A stretch of DNA of 64,000 nucleotides, taken from Kutzneria kofuensis (GTDB taxonomy: Bacteria > Actinomycetota > Actinomycetes > Mycobacteriales > Pseudonocardiaceae). Below the pieces are notes generated by a model that was given only the letters and a program-made list of their open reading frames with translations, was not told the DNA's origin and did not search any database. The first letter of the stretch is position 1; every line of letters starts with the position of its first letter. Both the position numbers and the translations under genes were made by a program. The stretch spans positions 62,001 to 126,000 of the forward strand of contig NZ_JACHIR010000003.1 in assembly GCF_014203355.1 (NCBI RefSeq), given 5' to 3'. Shown one piece after another: positions 59,390-64,000 of this stretch.

Positions 59390-60064
59390 ATGGACAAGAT
59401 CTACAACCGGCGGGAGCGCCCGGCCAAGCCGGCCCTGACCCGCGACGGCATCGTGGCCACCGCGCTCGCCGTGATGCGGGCCGAGGGCATGGACAAGGTG
59501 ACCATGCGGCGGCTGGCCAAGGAGCTCGACACCGGACCGGCCTCGCTCTACGTGTACGTGAAGGACACCGAGGAACTGCACGCCGCGATGCTCGACGAGT
59601 TGCTCGGCGAGATCGACCTGGCCACCGGCCACGAAGGCGACTGGCGGGCCAGGCTCTGGCAGGTCGTCAGCTCCTACCGGCAGGTGCTGCACGACAACCC
59701 GAGCCTGGCCCGGGTCGCGCTGGTCACCCGGCTCAGCGGCCCGAACTACCTGGCCGTCATCGAGGCGGTGCTGGCGCTGCTGGTCGAGAGCGGCATGCCG
59801 GCGGCACAGGCCGGCTGGGCGGTCGACCTGCTGCTGTTGATCGCCACGGCCAGCGCCGTGGAACACGGCACCCGCAGCGAGAACCCCGACGCCTCGGCGG
59901 CAGACCACGACCTGCTGCTGCGCACCGTGCGAGGCGCCTCGCCGGAGACCTACCCCAACATCGCCGCCCACGCCGCGGAACTGGTGGCGGGCCCCGAATC
60001 CGACCGGGCCCGCTGGATGTTCGACGTCCTGATCACCGGCGCGTTCGGCACACCCATACCGTAG
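59390..60064 (+). CDS. TetR-family regulator (TetR-C-terminal type)
   Basis: The 224-residue protein has an HTH (ALTRDGIVATALAVMRAEGMDKVTM, LAKELDTGPASLYVYVKDTEEL) and a C-terminal domain like that of tetracycline-type regulators. ATG 59390 is six bases from the -10 box. It is followed 13 bases later by a TetX-like monooxygenase gene, which it probably also controls because they share a transcript. Confidence 0.9.
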   Translation: MDKIYNRRERPAKPALTRDGIVATALAVMRAEGMDKVTMRRLAKELDTGPASLYVYVKDTEELHAAMLDELLGEIDLATGHEGDWRARLWQVVSSYRQVLHDNPSLARVALVTRLSGPNYLAVIEAVLALLVESGMPAAQAGWAVDLLLLIATASAVEHGTRSENPDASAADHDLLLRTVRGASPETYPNIAAHAAELVAGPESDRARWMFDVLITGAFGTPIP

Positions 60065-60077
60065 AAGGAGATCCGCC

Positions 60078-61187
60078 ATGAAGGTCACCATCGTCGGCGG
60101 CGGGCTCGGCGGCCTGACGCTCGCCCGAGTGCTGCACGTCAACGGCATCGAGGCCGTTGTGTACGAGCTCGACGGCTCGTCCACCGCCCGCGACCAGGGC
60201 GGCACGCTGGACATGCACGAGGAGTCCGGGCAGCGCGCGCTGCGCGCGGCCGGCCTGTTCGACCAGTTCCGCGCGGTCGCCCGGGACGAGGGCGAGGCGC
60301 TGCGGCTGTTGGACGGCAGGGGAGTCGTCCACCTCGACGAGAGGCCCGACGAGCCCGGCGGCCGGCCCGAAGTCGATCGCGGCGAGTTGAAGCGGATCCT
60401 CGTCGAGTCGCTGCCGGCCGGAACCGTTCACTGGGGCTCCAAGGTCACCGCCGTCGAGCCGTCGGCGATCACGCTCAGCGGCGGCGACACCGTCGAGGCC
60501 GACCTGGTCGTCGGCGCGGACGGGGCGTGGTCGAAGGTGCGGCCGCTGCTGTCGAGCGCCCGTCCCGTCTACTCCGGGCTCTCGTTCGTCGAGACACACA
60601 TGTCCGATGTGGACACTCGACACCCCGACCTGGCCGCGTTCGTCGGTCCCGGCTCGATGTTCGCTCTCGACGACGGGAAGGGCGTGCTGGCCCAGCGGAA
60701 CGGAGACGGCCGGATCCGCGTCTACGCCGCCGTGCGGGCCGAGGACGAGAACTGGGTGGCGACCGACGTCGTCGACAGCGACCCGGTGCAGACGCGGTTG
60801 CGGCTGCTGGAGATCTTCGACGACTTCCCCGAACTGGTGCGCGCGCTGATCGCCGACGGCGACGGCGTCTTCGTGCCGCGCCCGATCCACGCCCTGCCGG
60901 TCGGGCACCGCTGGCCGCGGGTTCCTGGGGTCACGCTGCTCGGCGACGCCGCGCACCTGATGTCACCCTTCGCCGGCGAGGGTGCGAACCTGGCCATGCT
61001 CGACGGCGCCGAGCTGGCGCTTTCCCTTGCCTCCCATGACGACGTGGAGTCGGCGCTGGCCGCGTACGAGGCGGCCATGTTCCCGCGCGCCGAACAGGCC
61101 GCGCGGGAGTCGGCGACGAACCTCGTCGAGTGCTTCGAGCCCGGCGGCGCCGCGCGGCTCGCCGGGTTCATGGGGTCAGGTCAGTAG
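60078..61187 (+). CDS. TetX-like FAD monooxygenase
   Basis: The 369-residue class A flavoprotein has GGGLGGLTLARVL (FAD), a GGTLDMHEESGQRALRAAGL segment closely like the tetracycline-inactivating TetX group, and LLGDAAHLMSPFAGEGANLAM. The family hydroxylates polycyclic phenols and includes tetracycline destructases, but also many biosynthetic and catabolic enzymes. AGAAGGAG precedes the ATG. With a TetR and a hydrolase under one operator it looks like a drug- or metabolite-inducible detoxification unit; that is inference. The 3' end overlaps the convergent SDR by 12 bases. Confidence 0.82.
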   Translation: MKVTIVGGGLGGLTLARVLHVNGIEAVVYELDGSSTARDQGGTLDMHEESGQRALRAAGLFDQFRAVARDEGEALRLLDGRGVVHLDERPDEPGGRPEVDRGELKRILVESLPAGTVHWGSKVTAVEPSAITLSGGDTVEADLVVGADGAWSKVRPLLSSARPVYSGLSFVETHMSDVDTRHPDLAAFVGPGSMFALDDGKGVLAQRNGDGRIRVYAAVRAEDENWVATDVVDSDPVQTRLRLLEIFDDFPELVRALIADGDGVFVPRPIHALPVGHRWPRVPGVTLLGDAAHLMSPFAGEGANLAMLDGAELALSLASHDDVESALAAYEAAMFPRAEQAARESATNLVECFEPGGAARLAGFMGSGQ

Positions 61188-61865
61188 CCAGCCGCCGTCC
61201 ACGTTCAGGTCGTGGGCGTTCATGCCGCCGTTGCGCAGCAGGAACTCGGTGGCGTCGGCCACCTCCTCCATGGTCACCAGCCGCCCGATCGGCGTGCGGG
61301 CCACCGCCGGGTGGTCGTCCCTCATGTGGGCCCACTTCGGGCTGTCGCCGACCACGCCGGAGTGCAGCGCGTTGACGCGGACCGGCGCGAGCTCGCGGGC
61401 CAGCGTGCGCATCAGGCCGGTGACGCCGGCGTTGATCGTGGTCACCATGGTCGAGCCCGGATAGGGGCGTTCCTTGGCCAGGCCGCCGAACAGCACCACC
61501 GAGGCGCCGGGGCGGAACCGCCCGTGCAGCACGCGGACGGTCTCCGCGTAGCCGACCAGCTTGATCGTCACCGAGTTGATCGCGTCGGCGATGTCGAAGG
61601 CCGCGATGGTCTGCTGCGTCTGCTCGATCGCCGTGACCACCAGGTGGTCGACCTCACCGACCTCGGCCAGTGCCGCCTCGATCGTGGTGGGAGCGGCCAG
61701 GTCCAGGGCGATGCCGGTGGTGGCGCCGCCGATCTCCGCCGCCACCGTCTGGGCGCGGGCCTTGTCCCGGCTGGTGATCACCACGGTGTCGCCGCGCCCG
61801 GCGGCCCGCTCGGCGATCAGGCGGCCGATCCCGTTGCTGCCGCCCACGACTACAGTTGTTGACAT
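61176..61865 (-). CDS. Short-chain dehydrogenase/reductase
   Basis: The 229-residue Rossmann protein has VVGGSNGIGRLIAE (9-16 region) and ends NAHDLNVDGGWLLT. The usual YxxxK is replaced by a TTINAGV segment (PGSTMVTTINAGVTGL), so the catalytic Tyr/Lys are absent or changed. It is therefore an atypical SDR that may bind cofactor without classical catalysis. It is a single gene. Confidence 0.8.
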   Translation of the reverse strand: MSTTVVVGGSNGIGRLIAERAAGRGDTVVITSRDKARAQTVAAEIGGATTGIALDLAAPTTIEAALAEVGEVDHLVVTAIEQTQQTIAAFDIADAINSVTIKLVGYAETVRVLHGRFRPGASVVLFGGLAKERPYPGSTMVTTINAGVTGLMRTLARELAPVRVNALHSGVVGDSPKWAHMRDDHPAVARTPIGRLVTMEEVADATEFLLRNGGMNAHDLNVDGGWLLT

Positions 61866-61939
61866 TTCATCATCGTGGCACGCGGTTCCCGGTGGACGAC
61901 CCGATGTGTACGAACGGGCAGACGGCCGTGATTGCCCGG

Positions 61940-62776
61940 TCAGCGCCGGAAATCCGCCCCGCGGGACAGCGATTCGTGGGCGCGTAGTTCGGTCAGCATC
62001 GAGTCGAGCTTGCCCGCCACCGCGTCGTAGCCCGCGTTGCCGAGCACGAGTCGCTGCGGCGGGTTGTCCGTGCTCATCGCCGCGAGCACGGCCCGTGCGC
62101 CGCGGTCGGGGTCGCCGGGCTGCTTTCCGTTGTCCTCGACGAAGGCCGCGCGGATCGCCGCCAGCATCGGCTGGTAGTCCGGGATGGCCTCGCCGATCGG
62201 CTCGTCCTCGAAGCCGGCGTAGGCGTTGGTGCGGAAGGCGCCTGGTTCGACCGTCAACACCTTGATGCCCAACGGTTCCACCTCGCTGCGCAGTGATTCG
62301 CCGAGGCCCTCCAGCGCGAACTTCGCCGCCGAGTAGTAGCCGAATCCCGTGACGCCGACCAGGCCCGCCACCGAGGACATGTTCACGATCCAGCCGCTGC
62401 CGCGGGCTCGCATCCCCGGCAGCACGGCGCGAATCACGGCGACCGTGCCGAAGAAGTTGAGGTCGAACGTCCGGCGGACCACCTCGTCGGCGGTGCCCTC
62501 GACCGACCCGTACCAGCCGCGGCCGGCGTTGTTGACCAGGACGTCGATGCCGCCGAACCGGGTTTCCGCCTCCTCGACGGCCTGCCGGATCTGCTTCTCG
62601 TCCGTGACGTCCAGCGGCAGCACCAGCACGCGGTCGCCTTGCCGCCGCGCCCATTCCGCCAGCTCGTGCGGCCGACGCGCCGTCAGCGCCACGCGATCGC
62701 CGGCATCGAGCGCCGCGTTCGCGTACGCCATGCCGAACCCGCCCGGCGTGCCGCCCGTGATGAACCAGGTACGCAT
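61940..62776 (-). CDS. Short-chain dehydrogenase/reductase
   Basis: The 278-residue classical SDR has ITGGTPGGFGMAYANAAL, NNAGRGW, SSVAG and the catalytic YYSAAKFAL. GAGGAGGCGGGC precedes ATG 62776, so I discard the longer frame. The substrate is unknown. Upstream, TGCTA...TAGCA (about 62790-62808) may be an operator for it. Confidence 0.88.
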   Translation of the reverse strand: MRTWFITGGTPGGFGMAYANAALDAGDRVALTARRPHELAEWARRQGDRVLVLPLDVTDEKQIRQAVEEAETRFGGIDVLVNNAGRGWYGSVEGTADEVVRRTFDLNFFGTVAVIRAVLPGMRARGSGWIVNMSSVAGLVGVTGFGYYSAAKFALEGLGESLRSEVEPLGIKVLTVEPGAFRTNAYAGFEDEPIGEAIPDYQPMLAAIRAAFVEDNGKQPGDPDRGARAVLAAMSTDNPPQRLVLGNAGYDAVAGKLDSMLTELRAHESLSRGADFRR

Positions 62777-62845
62777 GCCCGCCTCCTCTGCTACATACGC
62801 TATAGCAGACACTGTATCGACGTTACCCATCGCGTGCAACGAGAC

Positions 62846-62898
62846 GCCACATGCGCCTCCCATGTGGCACCAGGGCGCAGATGGGAAGCGCATGTGGC
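62846..62898 (-). terminator. Long stem-loop after the MarR gene
   Basis: GCCACATGCGC-c-TCCCAT pairs with ATGGGA-a-GCGCATGTGGC (one mismatch in 18 positions) around a 17-base loop. It ends 15 bases before the MarR stop codon in genome order, so it lies just downstream of that gene. It could be its terminator or a regulatory RNA structure between the two leftward genes. Confidence 0.6.
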
Positions 62899-62913
62899 AT
62901 TACCCGAGGGCTG

Positions 62914-63354
62914 TTACTCGTCGGCTTCCGCGGCCGCGTTGAGGGCGTCCATGGCGTCGGCCATCTTGCGCAGGGCCTCGTCGTCGAGGCGGCGGAGCAG
63001 GCGGCGCTTGTTGTCGCGGCCGGCGTCGCGGAGGACGGCGAGGGTGGCGGAGCCCTTGTCGGTGAGGTAGATCCGGCGAACCCGACGGTCATGGGGGTCG
63101 ACGGCGCGGCGGATGAGGCCGCGAGCGGAGAGCCGGTGCGTGATGCCGGTGACGGCGGCGAGTCCGACGCCGAGCGCGCGGGCGAGGTCCTGGCCGGAGG
63201 CGCCGTCCTGGAAGGACAGGACGAGCAGCACCTTGAGCTGGCGCATGGTCAGGTCGGTGTCCTGGAGCGGGCCGGCCCCGGTACGCGAGGTGATGCGCAG
63301 GAAGCGGTCGTCGGCATGCTCGATCCGCTCGATGAGCCGATCCCTGTCGTCCAC
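62914..63354 (-). CDS. MarR-family regulator
   Basis: The 146-residue winged-helix protein has LTMRQLKVLLVLSFQDGASGQDLARALGVGLAAVTGITHRLSARGLI (HTH, about 33-80) and VRRIYLTDKG (wing). GTG start at 63354. It is divergent from a flavin hydroxylase with a TTCACA/TGTGAA palindrome between them, and probably represses that gene in the absence of an aromatic ligand. Confidence 0.9.
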   Translation of the reverse strand: MDDRDRLIERIEHADDRFLRITSRTGAGPLQDTDLTMRQLKVLLVLSFQDGASGQDLARALGVGLAAVTGITHRLSARGLIRRAVDPHDRRVRRIYLTDKGSATLAVLRDAGRDNKRRLLRRLDDEALRKMADAMDALNAAAEADE

Positions 63355-63390
63355 GGCGCCTCCCGCTGATAGTTTACGGCATGCATACTG

Positions 63391-63405
63391 TTCACATCAT
63401 GTGAA
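63391..63405. promoter_or_regulatory. MarR operator
   Basis: TTCACA-TCA-TGTGAA is a perfect inverted repeat with a three-base centre, in the 77-bp space between divergent MarR and hydroxylase genes. It lies 26 bases before the hydroxylase ATG. Confidence 0.7.
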
Positions 63406-63431
63406 GTATTTCGCGTCAGGGGGAGGACGGC

Positions 63432-64000
63432 ATGGCGGACGTGTCGGTGCTGGTGGTCGGGGGCGGGCCGGTCGGCCTGTTCCTGGCGGCGGAGCTGCGG
63501 CTGGCGGGCGTGAAGCCGCTGGTGGTTGAGCGGCTGGCGCAGCCGGACCAGGGCAAGAGCGACGACGACCGGGGGCTGACGGCACGCACCGTGCAGACCC
63601 TCGACCTGCGTGGACTGGGTGACCCGGTGCGTGCGATGACGGCGGCGGCGCTGCGTCGCCTCGCCGGCTTCAGCGACGAGACCGCCGGCGAGGATCCCGG
63701 TGATCTCGCGGAGCTGATGGCCCGCCTCGGCATGGCGGACTTCAAGGGGGACTTCGCCGCGTTGCCGCTGATCGACCACGACGGCCAGTTGGGGGACCTG
63801 GCGCCGCCGCTGATCGTCATGCAGGGCGAGCTCGAGCAACTGCTGGCGGCCCGCGTCGCCGAGCTCGGCGTCGAGGTGCGGAAAGGCGCCGAAGTCGTCG
63901 ACATCGACGGCGGCACGGCCGTTCTCGCCGACGGCACGAGGATTTCCGCGGACTGGATCGTCGGCTGCGACGGCGGTCGGAGCACCGTGCGCCGCAAGGC
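63432..64000 (+). CDS. FAD-dependent aromatic hydroxylase (partial, C-terminus outside window)
   Basis: The first ~189 residues are present. They show the FAD motif VVGGGPVGLFLAAELRLAG (about 8-26), the RGLTARTVQTLDLRGL segment and the DG motif VGCDGGRSTVRRK at the window edge. This is the PheA/TfdB/tetracycline-hydroxylase class of monooxygenase. GGGAGG precedes ATG 63432. The divergent MarR gene suggests induction by a phenolic substrate or antibiotic. Confidence 0.88.
   Translation, partial: MADVSVLVVGGGPVGLFLAAELRLAGVKPLVVERLAQPDQGKSDDDRGLTARTVQTLDLRGLGDPVRAMTAAALRRLAGFSDETAGEDPGDLAELMARLGMADFKGDFAALPLIDHDGQLGDLAPPLIVMQGELEQLLAARVAELGVEVRKGAEVVDIDGGTAVLADGTRISADWIVGCDGGRSTVRRK

Noticed and set aside
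1-64000. CRISPR arrays, tRNA or rRNA genes, prophage
   Set aside because: I saw no regularly spaced direct repeats, no cloverleaf with a TTCGA-type arm that I could complete, and no phage structural genes. A tRNA-scanning program could still find something I missed.

Overview
The window is about 70% GC, and its genes are densely packed with many ATGA/GTGA/TGATG stop-start overlaps. It carries numerous TetR, LacI, XRE (MmyB-like) and MarR regulators, an F420-type LLM oxidoreductase, a DUF574 methyltransferase and a DUF222-HNH protein. This points to the chromosome of a soil actinomycete; Pseudonocardiales is my guess, not a demonstrated assignment. I see no tRNA, rRNA, CRISPR array, phage module or classical insertion sequence. 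Two genes are cut by the window edges.

1-8.5 kb: a probable hydrazine (N-N bond) biosynthetic locus. Leftward run a lysine N6-hydroxylase, a MetRS-like ligase and a partial FAD amine oxidase. Rightward run a LuxR-type regulator, a stand-alone cupin, a small conserved protein, a BBE-like flavin oxidase, a DUF6875-like protein and an M20 peptidase. In known hydrazine synthetases the cupin and MetRS-like parts are one polypeptide; here they are separate genes in two divergent operons. Both operons carry the same promoter element: an inverted repeat CTTCCC..TACC....GGGAA placed 10 nt before a TAGCMT -10 box.

8.5-10.2 kb: a DUF222-HNH gene lies between two inverted, 109/110-identical copies of a 110-bp palindromic repeat. 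10.2-13.9 kb: a molybdopterin oxidoreductase and a PAS-GAF-ANTAR-like sensor. 13.9-20.1 kb: aromatic ring hydroxylation and meta-cleavage genes around a 42-bp palindromic operator, facing an ACMSD-type decarboxylase gene whose partner 3-hydroxyanthranilate dioxygenase gene is truncated and frameshifted. 20.1-23.7 kb: a phosphatase, a membrane protein and a methyltransferase, divergent from a second-type (clostridial-like) glutamyl-tRNA synthetase. 23.8-30.5 kb: a ferric-reductase-like flavoprotein, a cytokinin-dehydrogenase-like oxidase and assorted single genes.

30.5-39.5 kb: two LacI regulators with visible operators and a sugar ABC transporter-GH31-GH39 operon, probably for alpha-xylosides or related oligosaccharides. 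39.5-49.2 kb: potassium uptake (kup), an ArsR-CDF metal efflux pair, an enoyl-CoA hydratase, a PIG-L deacetylase beside a YbhN-type membrane protein, and an SRPBCC-ArsR-AraC operon. 49.2-53.1 kb: an acyl-CoA synthetase/acyl-CoA dehydrogenase/TetR unit with matching operators. 53.1-57.5 kb: a cyclodipeptide synthase-P450-methyltransferase operon, probably extended by a DUF574 methyltransferase and an XRE regulator. 57.5-64 kb: MsrA, a TetR-controlled hydrolase/TetX-like monooxygenase unit with apparently leaderless starts, two SDRs, and a MarR regulator divergent from a partial aromatic hydroxylase.
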